Source: Cololabis saira | Taxonomy: Eukaryota; Chordata; Actinopteri; Beloniformes; Belonidae | Length of the DNA stretch: 64,000 nucleotides | NCBI RefSeq assembly: GCF_033807715.1 | Contig: NC_084596.1 | Location: forward strand, 32,810,879 to 32,874,878 | Direction: 5' to 3' | Part shown: positions 49,795 to 62,411 of the stretch, one piece after another | Numbering within the stretch: the first letter of the stretch is position 1 | Layout of the letters: each line of letters starts with the position of its first letter | Notes under the pieces: generated by a model | Told to the model about the DNA's origin: nothing | What the model saw: only the letters and a program-made list of their open reading frames with translations | Databases searched by the model: none | Translations under genes and position numbers: made by a program

Positions 49795-50344
49795 GCACAC
49801 ACACACACCCATGTCGGGGCCGCGGAGTTTCTGAAGTCAGCGGTGATCAGAGTAATTTGTGGTACAAGCAGAGCGAATCACAACTTTAATGAGTGCGGTT
49901 CGAATACACAATACATCCATCACGAAGGGCATTTTGTGAATCCATCACACCCTCCTCCTGTACGCTCGGAAGAAGTTGTCCGGCGAAATAAATAAATAAA
50001 TAACCGCTAACCGTGAGTCCCGGTCGGCTCGAAGCTAAGCTAACGCTAGCCTGCGGTTGTTGTTGTCTTGTAGTTTTATTCTCTCTGGTCACGCTTGCTC
50101 CCACCAGTGCAGGGGAGGCAGATGTGACTACTTTACTGCCTATGGTCATGCAACTTGCCGCGACATGTCATGCATGATCAATTAATGCAGACAGCGCGGT
50201 GCCAGGAAAGCGGGTTGATTGGTTGTACACTTTGCTGCAGCATGTTTTGCACGTGATCGAGAAAGTAGACCCACAGCTGATCACCGTGATCGAGCTTAAT
50301 TTGATCGCGATCACAAATCGAGATCGTATAATCGCCCAGCCCTA
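48983..50344. mobile_element. Large hAT-type non-autonomous element with nested repeats
   Basis: The ends TAGGGCTGGGCGAT and ATCGCCCAGCCCTA are perfect inverted repeats with exact 8-bp duplications CCCTCATG (48975-48982 and 50345-50352). Subterminal GATCACGA/TCGATC repeats are present. Inside are the terminus of another hAT family (TAGGGATGCACC at about 49207), one end of the 45579-type MITE (aaggctgatttatgg at about 49647) and an (AC)n run. There is no transposase frame. Confidence 0.9.
49753..49807. repeat. (AC)n microsatellite
   Basis: AC repeat with a short GCACGC interruption, inside the 48983 hAT element. Confidence 0.92.
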
Positions 50345-51854
50345 CCCTCATGAATCAATACATTGAAGCCGTTAAAAAAAGATTAACAACTGTGCAGGTA
50401 AAAGATGTTTCTGTCACTTCTATGAAACAATAAAACAAGAGATAAAGTTCGCCGTGGAAGCGTGCGTCTGCTCTTTCACTTTTGATCACGTTATTTTAGT
50501 TGACCTTAAATTAAAACGCAGACCTGAAGAGTCTTAATAAATTTCCGCCTTATCTGGGTGGCCTTTCGCTGATTTCCTTGCATTGTTGAACACTAAAACA
50601 GGACAATTTTGGTGTCCTCATGCTGTTCTCACCACAACGTTGGTCAAACACAGCTACAGTGCAAATAAGTTTTGCAGGGCAGTGAGGTGAAGAGGAGATA
50701 CTCCCATCCCCTCCCCCAGTTTAGAGAGTCGTGACCTCCATTTTACCCATGAGTCATCAGGAGCTTTTGGAGGAGGATATGTGTAAACTATACCTTCCTG
50801 TGGTGTTACCACCTATAAAGAAAAGTGGGGGGTTTTCAGCTGCTTTGGGAGAGTGACTGGGATCATGGAAGTCCTTCATCCTTTCAAACATATTTTCTGC
50901 ATCTAGATCCATCAATCAGAACGGGACTGTCCCAAGCCTGCATGGGCCCCTGACCTAAATGCCAATTATTATACTGATCATTAACACACCCACCGCAAGT
51001 TCAACATTTCATTTTCTTATCTTTTATTACAAATACATTTTTTGATATCTGTGGGACCTTTTTGTTGTAGTTTGATTACAATCTACAGTCATGGTCCGAT
51101 GAAGGAGTGGCCACAGAAGCAGATAATAGATTTTCCAGTTTGCAGACAAATATGATGGTTGATCATGTCAGTTTGATATGTTTTTGGATTTCTATGGTTT
51201 TTCATCTTAGATAATAGCAAAAACGGTCAACCAATACTGTTCTTTTTGCATGATTTGTCGTATATATCATCTGAGATTGAAGCAGACAGAGGTGTAAACG
51301 GTAGACACAGTTCATGGATGTGGGAGATTCTTCTCTGGTGGAGAACAGAGCCAAGAGGGGAAAAAACAAACTATTAAAAACTATTAAAAATTGATAAATA
51401 AATAAGTTTAGAAAGAATGAAACTGGGGTGTTCTTTTTTTCTAATAATAAGTAATATCTGCCAGTGGTGCTGAAAAATTCTTATAAATGCTTGAATTTAG
51501 ATGTATCTTTCTAAAGACGTCCTTTGCTGTATGTTATGTTTATTTATTGCAATAAATCTTAATGAGCTCATTTGGATTCATTTTGAAATATAAATGAGTT
51601 AATGGCTTTTGCCCTTACCAGCTGTATTACCATCAGCTGAACCTGAGGACTTGCTGTGCTGATTCATGAGCTGTTAATTTACAGCATCCAGAATACTTTA
51701 ACAGTGCATCTCAGCATGGTTAATGGAAAATAAATACATTTATTTGACCATAGATCTTCCTTTTCTTGAGGTGATAAATGTCATTCCTTAGCAACAGAGT
51801 ATATTTAAAAAGAAAGAGAAAATTTGATCAATTTAGACAATATCTTCCTGGTGT

Positions 51855-52400
51855 CTTCAAGCCATAGACTGTAGAAAAGATGATGAAGCATAGCTTTTCT
51901 GAAAAAGTCGTTTTAAAGCCCCTTTTACATCTACCATGCTGCCATGGAAGCTGACAGAAACACAGTCACCTTATGTCCAACAAAGTTAGCAGCAGCTACC
52001 AGCTCCTTCGTCCGATTCATGCTAAAGGAGTGGCGGAGCTGCTCTTGAACGTTTACAATGGATTGCTGTTGCAGATCGTGTTTCAGTGGCGAATTCAGAA
52101 AATGCCGATGCTGAGTTAGTATAAACTGCTGACTACTTTGCTTAGCTTCATAGCATGACGATGACTGATGAGGAAGGGATAATGGCTTGTCAATGGCTGA
52201 GCCGACTGTCATTTAGAAATAGATGTATTGCTGCCCCTCCGCCATGTTGTCATGGGTGTGAAATCAAACAATTGAGACCTAAATGGTGTTTTTGAACCAG
52301 GTTGTAAATATCAATGGCGGTTTGCTGTTTTTTAGGGACAGCCTCAAGTGGTCAGTCGAGGAACTGCAGTTTTTAGTTCTTCTCCATGGACGCTGGCTTC
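51855..52400 (-). repeat. Interspersed repeat, reverse copy
   Basis: Inverted and diverged counterpart of 47440-47955. Shared segments include gtcatgggtgtgaaa, tagcatgacgatgactgatg and catagactgtagaaaa. The two copies are about 4 kb apart in opposite orientation. Confidence 0.6.
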
Positions 52401-52992
52401 AAACCAAATTTATTGGTGGTAGAACTGTTGTATTAAGGTCATAAGAGAGTCATTATGGTGGGGTTATGTGCGGGGCATGTTGCTGCCAACCCAACTCCAA
52501 CAATATGGCAGTCCTGTTGAATATGAACCACTTTTTGACCATATTAACTTAACACAATAGCAATGCCTGCAAGAGATGGCAGTGACTAAACATACATTTT
52601 TTTGTGGGTGTGCCCAGCATTTCTTTTCATTCTGAAAAGGAATTGCAGTGTCTCAAAAACGGATGGAAATTACTGATGTGACTAACTTGTTTTCATACAT
52701 ACGAGGTGTCTTCGGATGGCAAACCTATTTGCGTTCCTAGCTTGAGAGAACTTTACAAAGACAGCCTAAGCAGCTAACAAAGTTTAGCCAACATTATAAC
52801 AAGCTTTTTGTATTCTCCAAAGCCGATCTACTGACACCAAACAAGTAGAGATGCACAGATCTGACCGGCCAGGGAGCGTAATTTGACCGGGAGATCACCC
52901 TCACCCTTTTTACCTATTAACACCCTGCATGTTTTACGCATGCACAGTATAATTCACTTGATGTGGACAAAATTATAATATACAGTAGTCAA

Positions 52993-53955
52993 TAGGGATG
53001 TCCCGATCAGGTTTTTAGCTCTGATCCGATTCCGAGTCATTTGATTTTGAGTATCTGCCGATACCGAGTCCCGATCCGATACTTTCACAATACATTAAAA
53101 TAATGAACAAATGAAAAATAAACACATCCAAGCTGTCCCCTATTTTTATTTTATTCACCTTATTTGATCATTTAGCATTTAAATAGTAAAGTTCTCTTTA
53201 ATGTAGCTTTAACAATCAAGTCATAATAGTGGAACTATTAACTAGTAGAAATTGTGCAAATTTCAACATAAATTTGACTTAAATAAAAACAGCAGCTCAA
53301 CTTGTTTGTTATTTGACTTATTTGTTTACAAGGCACATATAAGCAAATAATGTGCTTTTTAGACTGTACTCTTATTCCTTACTGTCCTTTTCTGGCTTAA
53401 AGAATAAAATGTTGGGGTTTGAAGGGACCTACAATCTTCCTCGCGGTAGCAGGGTGTCCATCACGCTGCGTTGAGAAAGTTAGCCCTCATGCACGCGAAG
53501 TCAGCAAAAATGCGCGGCACCGCCTGCACCGTGTTTCTGAACGCTCAGCTGAGGAAGACAACACAGATGCCAGCTTCATTTGGGTTTCAGTCACCTTTGT
53601 AACTTAACTTTTATTTATTTACCTGTGCCGTAACGTTGCTGTGCATGCGCAGATCCTCACAAACAAATTTTATTGAAGTCACTTTACGTGACACAGGCCG
53701 CACTCCGCACCCCCACCTCACCCATAGCAGCATCATATTAGCAGCGTTGTCGTGAATAATTACGTGGACCCGTTGCTTGCTGATAGACCAGTTGTTTAGC
53801 ATTTTTCCATAATTTGTTTGATGCGCTGATGAAAATAATGAGAATAAAATACATATCCGATCCCTGATCAGGATGCAACGTCCAATTTCAATCAAGTCTG
53901 AAACAACGTGACCGGCACCGATTTCCGATCACGTGATTGGATCGGGACATCCCTA
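52993..53955. mobile_element. hAT-type MITE
   Basis: The termini TAGGGATGTCCCGATC and GATCGGGACATCCCTA are perfect over 16 bases. Exact 8-bp duplications GTAGTCAA lie at 52985-52992 and 53956-53963. Subterminal CCGATCCGAT-like repeats are present. The 963-bp interior has no transposase frame. Confidence 0.93.
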
Positions 53956-54859
53956 GTAGTCAAGGTTTGAATTGGATTAAAAAACCCCATGTTAGATAAG
54001 AATATTAAACAATACATTTGTTGTCTTTGGAAAAATGTGATAACATTTTTTGATAAGATTTATTTATTTTTTGCTGGGTTTTGCTTCTTGCAAACCCCAG
54101 TTTGTCATTTTTGTGGCCAGTTCAAACAATGGACCATCCTTTTCAAAATCCTTTGTGTCATACGGCGTTTTATGTAGTCAGGGGCTCCGAGGCTGAGCAG
54201 CTCGCGAATCTCCTTGACTCCCCAGTTAAGCCTGATTTATGGTTCTGCGTTAAATCAACGCAGATCCTATGCCGTAGTATGTATCGCGGCTTCTACTCTG
54301 TGCGATGTACAAAATGACTATATCGTGAATATTCAAGTATACATTGTCACGCATTTGCTTTTAGCCGCGGGCATTAAATTACAGGCTTTTCTCACTCTCT
54401 CTCGTCTCTCCTTCTCAGAGAGATAAAACAAGCACACCTAGTTACATACGTCAGTCACATACTGTCGTGCGTGCATCATCATACGCCCACGACCAGCAGA
54501 AAGGTAGTGGCAGCTGGTGTCGGCGCTGCTGTCCGGGACCGCCAGTGAGTTCCACCTAACTTTCACAAACTCGGCCCGTTTGCGCCGTGAGTTCATCCGC
54601 GCGGTTGCTACGTGCGGCGGACTCTTTTCAAACCACACTGGGATGGTTTAGTAAAGACGGGAGGGGGATGTTTTCTCCTTGCACGACGCGCACGGGTGAG
54701 TCACGCCGCCGCTGATGCAGCTCCATCTATGCCACTCAGTGTGCAGACGTGTCAGCACGCAGCGCGCCGCCCGAGCCTTTCTCTTCAAGAGCTGAGAAAC
54801 GTCACCTAGTGTTGCTTAAATGTGGCCACATGAAATCAATCACTATCATCGAAACAAAC

Positions 54860-55115
54860 GGTGCGTCCGAAATACCATACTAAACAGTATCTACTAAAAA
54901 AAGTATACTTAAGTTCGGCACACTTTTGAGTAAATATCGGTAGTATGGATTAATTGGGACGTACTACTCAGAGCCACACGGCACTTCCTGCCATTGGGGG
55001 GGGGAGTTGTTACCATGGTAACAACTCCTGTCACAGCAGCAGTAGCAGCACCGCTCCGCTCTTTCCCGTTTATCCTGGCTCAAATAAGATGACATTATAT
55101 AATATTATTATATAC

Positions 55116-55193
<78 letters not shown>

Positions 55194-55416
55194 GAATACT
55201 TATGACATATACGTATCTGCGCAGCACTTAGCAACCAAACACCGCTGCATTGCATTGTGGAAAGTTTCTGCTTAGCTAGTGTCCATCAATCCATCCTAAT
55301 AAATTTCTCTGGAATGAGTATGGATAGCGCATACTATTGTGTACGTACTAATGTTTTCGGACGCACTAAAAAATCTTACATACTGTTTTTGCATACTATG
55401 CAATTTCGGACGCAGC
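54860..55416. mobile_element. MITE with GCGTCCGAAAT termini
   Basis: The left GGTGCGTCCGAAAT and right ATTTCGGACGCAGC are inverted with one or two mismatches, and both have nearby CATACTA motifs. It contains a ggtaacaactcc/gttaccatgg hairpin and the (TA)n run at 55119-55190. No duplication was fixed. Confidence 0.65.
55119..55190. repeat. (TA)n microsatellite
   Basis: About 72 bases of TA with one interruption at about 55161. Confidence 0.93.
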
Positions 55417-56138
55417 TAAAGTCAAACAAGACTATATGATGTCATATTTCTAAAAGTAAGTGAATGTGATGCAAAGTAATGGAGGAGAGGATGAAACATT
55501 GCAGTCCCTACACCTACAATTAGTCATATTTCATATAAAGGTGCTCTAAAGGCTCTCCTGCTCGAGAGCAGGTCATCCTAGGTAAAACCGGGACCATAAG
55601 ATGTTCTAAGCAGATGTTCTTCAGACGGGGAGTCAGAGAGATGCAACGTGCACTTTCTGTTTTGAAATGCCACTTTTTATGTTTGTGCCACTCACTGCTT
55701 AGTAACTGTTTAATAAATACAGTTTTGGTAATTTTGACTTATTCCCCCTTTTTGCATGAAAGTTTAAAATTAGCATATATTAATGCAGTATGAACAAGAA
55801 TGTTTTAATGTAGACATATAGAATCATCATGCTGGTGTGATTGTATGCATCAAAGTGTTAATTCAAGGCTAAGGCAAAATATCGAGATATATATCGTGTA
55901 TCCTGACATGGGCTAAAAATATAGAGATATTAATAAAAGGCCATATCGCCCAGCCCTACCGTAGGGTATGCGGCTACGCGAGATGCTATCTGTAGACTAT
56001 GCCGTAGCCTGACGTGCACCTCCCAAAAAATTGGTTTGCTTTGTAGCAACACATTTCCGGTTCCACACTGCGCCATACATATTTTTAAACATCTTGTTGT
56101 TGTACATGGACAGAACATTATCAATGGCCTTCCATACT

Positions 56139-56140
56139 AT

Positions 56141-56183
<43 letters not shown>
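56139..56183. repeat. (ATTT)n microsatellite
   Basis: About eleven ATTT units. Confidence 0.93.
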
Positions 56184-58178
56184 GTAGTTTAGGGACATGT
56201 GCTTGCATTGATCATTTACAAGAAACGAGAAGATGGGCACACCAGATTTAGTAGAAAGCTAATTTCCATCTCATTGTCGCCATTGTTCACTGTGACCGGA
56301 AAAGCCGGAAGCTAAACAGCTAAACAAGCTAAACAAAGAATCAACTAGAGACAACGATAAACCATTCATGAAAAGAACGCACTCCCCTAGCGCTCTGGGG
56401 GGGTACTGCACCGCAGCGAAATGGAGTGACAGAGAAGTCTGAAGGGTTGACAACGGCGTAACGGCAACGGCGTAGGCTCTGTATTGATTTAACGCAGAAC
56501 CATAAACCAGGTTTTACTCATCTTCCAAATATAGGCCCTACCTGTGTCCTCCCGCTGCTGTTACTCTCAACTATTTCCTTATTTTATTTAGAAAAGAAAA
56601 AAAAAACTCCCCTGGTGGGTTGTGCTCAGGTTACGTGATCAACAAACCCCTCCCACGACCCGCCACCCCGCGTTAGTTGTGTTTACATCAGACCTGACCC
56701 GCGGTTAAGTGTACCCACAGAGTTGAGTTATTAAACGCAGGTTATTCGCCAAAGTAAAAGAGGCTGATGATGGCAAGGAAGTTTTAAAGTCAAATTCTAT
56801 AGCCTACTGTTTCTATAATAATAAAAAAAAGTTGTACATAACGGCAAATAACTATATAACTACTATTTGTATTACGAATTTTACGATAACACGTAATTTT
56901 AAAAAAAACTGCTAAATAATAAAAACTACAACGCAAAAAAAAAAAAGAATTGTGGACATTTAAGTATTAAAAAAACTCAGTATCGGCAGGTCACTCGCAC
57001 TGAGAAGCCAAGAAAATTGCAATCAGTACATCTGTTTAAACAAGGAGTTACCAAGTAATGCAAACATACCTGTTTCTTGCTGTCTTTTTTTCCATGATCT
57101 TGTTCTGTTTTTTTTGTTTTTTTTTCTCCTCCTGAGAGATTTATTTTTCCATCAGAAAATGGAGAGATCGTTTCTCAATCAACTCCCGAAGCAGCCGCTG
57201 CATTTGTTTATGCTTTATGCTCTGAGTCATTTCAGGGCTCACTCCTGCTCACTGTTGCTTAATTACCTCATCGTTTTAAAATCTGATGCATCAAGTTCAG
57301 TTTTGTTTTTCAAACCATTTTCAAGATACAACACCACCATCTTTTTTAAATAACAATGATAAACACAAGATCAGTAAATATGTTTTTCAAAAGGTTTAAT
57401 CCACTGGTTTCTTATCAAGCAGAGTAGTAAAGGCTTTTAATGTGCAGTTTCATGTTTTCCAGAAAACCCAAGGCATCTGAAACGTTTGTTTTGGTTCTAA
57501 TAAAGCCATAGGTCGTACCAGGCTAAATCCTCATGTTTTAAATTCAGTCTAGTTTCTTGATAACTGCTATAATAGCACAAGTACTTTCCTATGTATTTTT
57601 GACCTTCCTCAGAGTAAAAGTTGACGTAGTTCTTTGTTGTGAAGTGAGTGTGGAGGCATCCGGCGTGTCCTCAGTGGTGCCTTGCAGGGACAACTCCTGA
57701 CGAGGGGCATCAAACTTTGTTTACAATGGCAGTATCCTTGAGATCCACGCTATGCTTTGTTTTAATTCCTCTTAGAGGTGTTGTCATATCACTTCCGGGT
57801 ATCGCCTTCATCACATAAGTTGCTTTTTAGGGTGAGGTTGCAATAGATTGCCAGTGTTGTTTTTAACTGGGGGTTAATTTTAGATGCAGTCCTTTCCCCG
57901 GAGTGAGATTAGGTCTCATTCTGGGCTGCTCTGACCTCACAGAGTGAGAAGCTAAGAGGGATTTGGCCGTCGCTGCTCAGACGGTTTATCTTCCCTGTTT
58001 ATGTCAATGGTCTGTGTGAGAGGGCTGTTGAAAAGCAGATACTAGCGGAGTGAATGACTGCGCCTAGTACTGGGCCTCGGCTGGCTGTGGTGTGTTCGAA
58101 CATTTGGGGCAGAAAATACGGTTACTCCCGTTGGACAACTGAACCGGATGTGATGACGGTTTAACTGGTCAGCAGAAC

Positions 58179-58247
58179 ATGCCTGGATTTAATTGCTCAA
58201 CTGATCTAGATATGGACGTGGCTGAAACTGATGCTGAAGTAGTTGAG
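58179..58247 (+). CDS. Candidate alternative first coding exon
   Basis: ATG starts 23 codons (MPGFNCSTDLDMDVAETDAE, then VVE) and ends in phase 0 at GAG|GTAAGA, a strong donor. An in-frame stop lies 36-40 bases upstream, so this would be a start exon and not an internal one. The phase equals that of the 44123-44143 exon, so both could splice to the same downstream exon as alternative N-termini. The upstream 500 bases have several CpGs but no island. I do not recognise the peptide. A chance ATG with a donor is possible. Confidence 0.3.
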
Positions 58248-60589
58248 GTAAGAAAGAACAGCTGATAAAGTTGATAAAATGTGGGGTTTTTGTTTTGTTT
58301 TTCTGCTACTCTTTTTAATGGACCTCATAGTGGTAACAGCACTCATCATGTCGACATGGATCCAACAGTTTGGGATTATTTTCTGGGCAGTGACTGTCTT
58401 TTTACATTGTGCGTGCTGAGTTGGCGCTTTAATCCAAGGGGACACATTTAAGAACTTGCATATTAAACAGATTCCTTCAGAAATGGAAAAATTATGCATA
58501 ACAGAGAAGAGTTTTACACCAATGAGAGTACAAACTCCCTATTTGGACTTTAGTTTGAGAATGACGTCAGCTATGTTGAATTCAAAGGTGTGTTTATAAC
58601 TTTGGAAAGAGATTAATTAAAAAGCCATGTTGGCAAGTTAACGTTTGAAACTGGATGGGATAACCGTCTCAAAGAACACGTATTGATAAACTGTGTATTG
58701 TAATATTTTTCACAGCCTTAAAACTAATATGTGCACCGTATATTCATGACAACCTCTAAAGCTGTTGCATTCAGGAAGTGACTACTAATCCCTCTTAAGG
58801 TAAGGTGATGGCTTTAGGGATGCAGGTCAGTGGTGAGGAGAAGCAGTGAAAGCATATACTGAGGGGAGCGCCAGTGTGCTGGAGTGATGCCACACGACTT
58901 ATGTTGACAGAATCTCTGAGCCTCTTGTTTGGACAGTAGATATTTTTAGTGCAATTAACTTTGACGTATTCATTCTATTAAAAAAAATTAAAGAAATCAT
59001 TTAGCATTGACTTATAAGGATCAGATCACACGTTTTTTGCTACAGTACTATTGGAAAAAATCGTAACATGTTACCAGGTTTGAAAGCTATTAAAAACAAT
59101 CTATAGTATGTCTAAAATCTCTGGTTGTTAAACCAATTCAGGCCAATATACCTCTCCTATTTTAGCCTCCTGTACAAAACACTGAAAATGAAAAAAAAAT
59201 GAATGTTGGTTTTCCGATTGGTCGGCAATTCCATACATGGGTAGCTCGGGAATTTGTTTTATTTTATTTATTTTATTTTTTCCAATGGGAACATGGAAAA
59301 TTTGAAAAAAATATTTTATTTCCTTCCGTAGCAATAAGTACTATTTATTTCATATAAAAATTATCAACATTGGTGTCGTTTCCCAAAGGCAGCTTATTGC
59401 TAAGTGCATGTTCTATACTTTTTTTATACTTTAATACTATGATACAGTCAAACTTTGTGAAACCAGGTGGTTGACTGTACCAGCCTACATGTAGAATATC
59501 TGCCTTTCTTAGCTTTTAGAATCCGCTGGAATTATGTCAATAGCGTACACGGTTGAAGAATTATGGTGATTTGAAAACTGCATGTATTTCTGACACCATC
59601 GCCGGCTCAAGTTGTAAAATTTATCCCAAGCCAAGAAGTCTACCTTTTTTTCAGGGCCGCTGCTGCTAAATGAATCTAGAGGAAACACCGAATGTTCCTC
59701 GCTAAGGTGACAGTAGGCTAGTCTCTTGCTAATGTTACTGAAATCGCACAAAAACACTTTTTTAGCGGAGGAAAGTGGAATTACGGTCAAGTTTCACACA
59801 AAAAAATGTAGTGAGTCTAGCTAAATAGTTAGCCATCACTCACCGTTAGTAAATACGTCCCCTGGTTGGAACGTTCATCTTGGGAAAAACCAACTCCTCG
59901 CTCCCTCAGGCTGGGAGTCAAATTGTTCCTCAACTCATTTTGAGGCTGCGGTAAATGGTTTCTTTGCTGAGCATAAAACAACAAGTCAAATGCCGACAGA
60001 TGCCCAGTGTTGGAGATCCAGGGCACATGTTCTTCAGGAAGGCAGTTGAAAGAGATGTATTTAAATTGAAAAAGGGGACACGACTCCACAAACGAGCTGC
60101 TCGCCCGAAACCGCAGAGATGTCTGTTCCCTTGTCGCCCCTATCCACTCTCCCAATGGCTGAGACAAACTTGCATATGCACGTTTTTACTGCTTAAAGTA
60201 CAACATTAAATGTTTTTTCGATCCAAGTTTAACAACTTTCGGAGCCTCCTTGCAAGGGCAACTCACTGAGACCACACATATGACCAGCGTTGTCGTCACT
60301 GTTTTGTAGGGTGTACACAGACTGTATAAAACTCGATGCACATGTTCAGCGCAGGCGTGCAGAATGACGTTGATTATCATCCCATGGAAATCGGAATCAC
60401 ATAAACCTTTAGGATAGCCTACTTCAAAAAATACAATTACTTTTCTTTTTTTTTTGTACCTAAGCTTGTAAAATAAATTTGAGTCTCACGTTATTTTATT
60501 TTATTAAGTTCAATAAAAGGATTTGGGTCACATGCAAATCAACGGGGTCGGTCGGCAACCGGAAACCTAATTTTTTTTAGACCCAAACA

Positions 60590-60690
60590 ATGTAAAAAAG
60601 AGGATCTGCACACTTGGATCAATGCAAGTAAGTAAGATAGTAAGTAAGATACTTGCATTGATCCAAGTGTGCAGATCCTCTTTTTTACAT
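60590..60690. repeat. Perfect 41-bp inverted repeat (hairpin)
   Basis: The left arm 60590-60630 and right arm 60650-60690 are exact reverse complements. They are separated by a 19-base spacer made of AGTAAGATAGTAAGTAAGA. The arms contain GAGGATCTGCACACTTGG. A transcript from either strand would fold into a long perfect stem. No protein-coding signal. Confidence 0.95.
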
Positions 60691-60710
60691 AGTCTACACA
60701 TGGTTACAAG

Positions 60711-61553
60711 CAGGGCTTAATTTGTGCCGGATCCTGCCGGAACAAGATCCGGTACCTATTTGACTGGATCCGGAACCTTCTTTTATCCATATTCTCTCTG
60801 TGTTTTATTTCTCATTGAAGTTACTCATAGATCGCCTGTTTGTCTATTTCGGATGCATTTAATCAGAAAAAAGAGAAGAGGGCCCTTTTCTTTCTCTGCT
60901 CTCTCTTCCCGATCTCCTGCGCGGTGCGTCCCGTCACCGTGTCCATTACCAAGCGGCTTTCCCAAATCCAACTCAGCCTGGATCATTTCTCGTGTCCTCT
61001 GCTTTTTCCCCACATCCAAGTAATTATCTGACATGCTGACATGTTTGCTGCATTTAACACCACACGCCGCTCACTCCACGCTGTTCACTGTTTGATTGCG
61101 TCATCTAAACACAACGTTATTAATTGTTCGGTTTTTTCCCCACTTATTCCACGGAACACCAAAAGTGTTTTTTTTTTGCTATTTTCACTAGCGCTTTGTT
61201 GTGTGTAGTGAGTGTATACGTGTGTGTAGTTCAGCCTACAGGTGCTGGGCGCTCCATATAGTTAGAGAACGCATCAATCAGTTTAAGTTTGCTTTTTCTG
61301 ATTGTAAACAAAACTATCAGCCCTAATTCAAATTTCCCTCCATTGAAGGGAAACGACATGAGAGAGAGAGCCAAGCAGCTGATTGACGCACATTACATGT
61401 GCAGCCTATGCATTTTCATGATAATAACTGTGAATAACTGCGAGAAAAGATTACATTGTACAGTATATGGGATGTGAATATTTTAACAGATACGTAGCCC
61501 ATATAAAAGGTATCCTATGTTCCGGGACCTCTTCATGGACAAATTAAGCACTG
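60711..61553. mobile_element. hAT-type MITE
   Basis: The left end CAGGGCTTAATTTGTGCC and inverted right end CAGTGCTTAATTTGTCCA match at 15 of 18 positions. Flanks GTTACAAG (60703-60710) and GTTATAAG (61554-61561) form an 8-bp duplication with one change. Subterminal ccggaac/ttccggg motifs are also inverted. There is no transposase frame. Confidence 0.78.
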
Positions 61554-62411
61554 GTTATAAGTATAAAACTTCTTATGAAGCTGATTCTGATTCTGATAGT
61601 AGTACCAGGTGAACAGACTTGAATCTCTTTCCTCAGGTCTACAAGTCGGTGTTTCACATCCCCTGGCAGGTTTTTGTATTTGGGAAATTCCAAATGTTTT
61701 GTTTTCTGTATAGAAAGTAATTTAGCTGTTTTTATATTTCGAAGTACAGACCCAAATCAGAAGAAACTGGGAGGAAATGGAAAATACAAGTAAATGAATA
61801 CAATTTCTATTAAAAATGGCAGTATTTTTGATGTTTTTGTATTTCTTTGCACACATTATCAGCTTAAGATATTTGATATATTTTTATTTTTTAACTCATC
61901 TTCATTTAAATTGTTAATATACGGGCATGTTTGAATTCCTGGCATCCAACGGACAAAATAAATAAATAAATTAAAAAACAGGGTTATTTAGTTGTAATAA
62001 GTAAGGGAAAGAAATAATGGTATTAAAACTGGTTGTTAACCCTGTCAAGAGGCTGTAGGCCTTTTTAGATTTGACCCCGTTACGTTCCCTGGATGAAGAA
62101 CGGGTGTTTAACGTGCTGGGTAGTGGAAATGCAAGGCGTGTTATTGTCTCCCCGTTGCCTGAACCTGAGTTTAGGGGAGGGAAGACAACTCAGGAGGCGT
62201 TACCGATTGATACTGCGTGACATGACGGCCCTAGTCAGTGTTTGGTTGGTTTCTCCAACATCAGCTGATGCAGCGGAGTGACTTCTCCCCAAAATAACGT
62301 AGCACAAATCTAAATATGACAAGCCCAGTCTTGCACTGCTTCTCCTGCTGTTGTGTTCGTTGATAACATAGAACGTCTTTCTAAGGCTCTTCAACTTGTT
62401 AATAATCTAAG

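Larger units (their letters stand above)
54226..56517. mobile_element. Composite PIF/Harbinger-like MITE carrying nested elements
   Basis: The left end TTAAGCCTGATTTATGGTTC and right end GAACCATAAACCAGGTTTTA are inverted. They continue into further matching sequence (CTGCGTTAAATCAACGCAG against TTGATTTAACGCAG). The right part matches the element at 45579-45773. The interior is expanded by a nested MITE (54860-55416), a (TA)n run, a hAT-type right terminus ending CAGCCCTA at 55958, and an (ATTT)n run. Confidence 0.6.
44144..58178 (+). other. Presumed intron of the downstream gene
   Basis: It follows a GTAGGA donor. It holds MITEs at 45579, 48983, 52993 and 54226, an inverted pair of repeats at about 47440 and 51855, and microsatellites. 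Nothing was recognised in 44150-45570, 45780-47430, 48000-48970, 50360-51850, 52410-52980 or 56520-58170. Confidence 0.45.
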
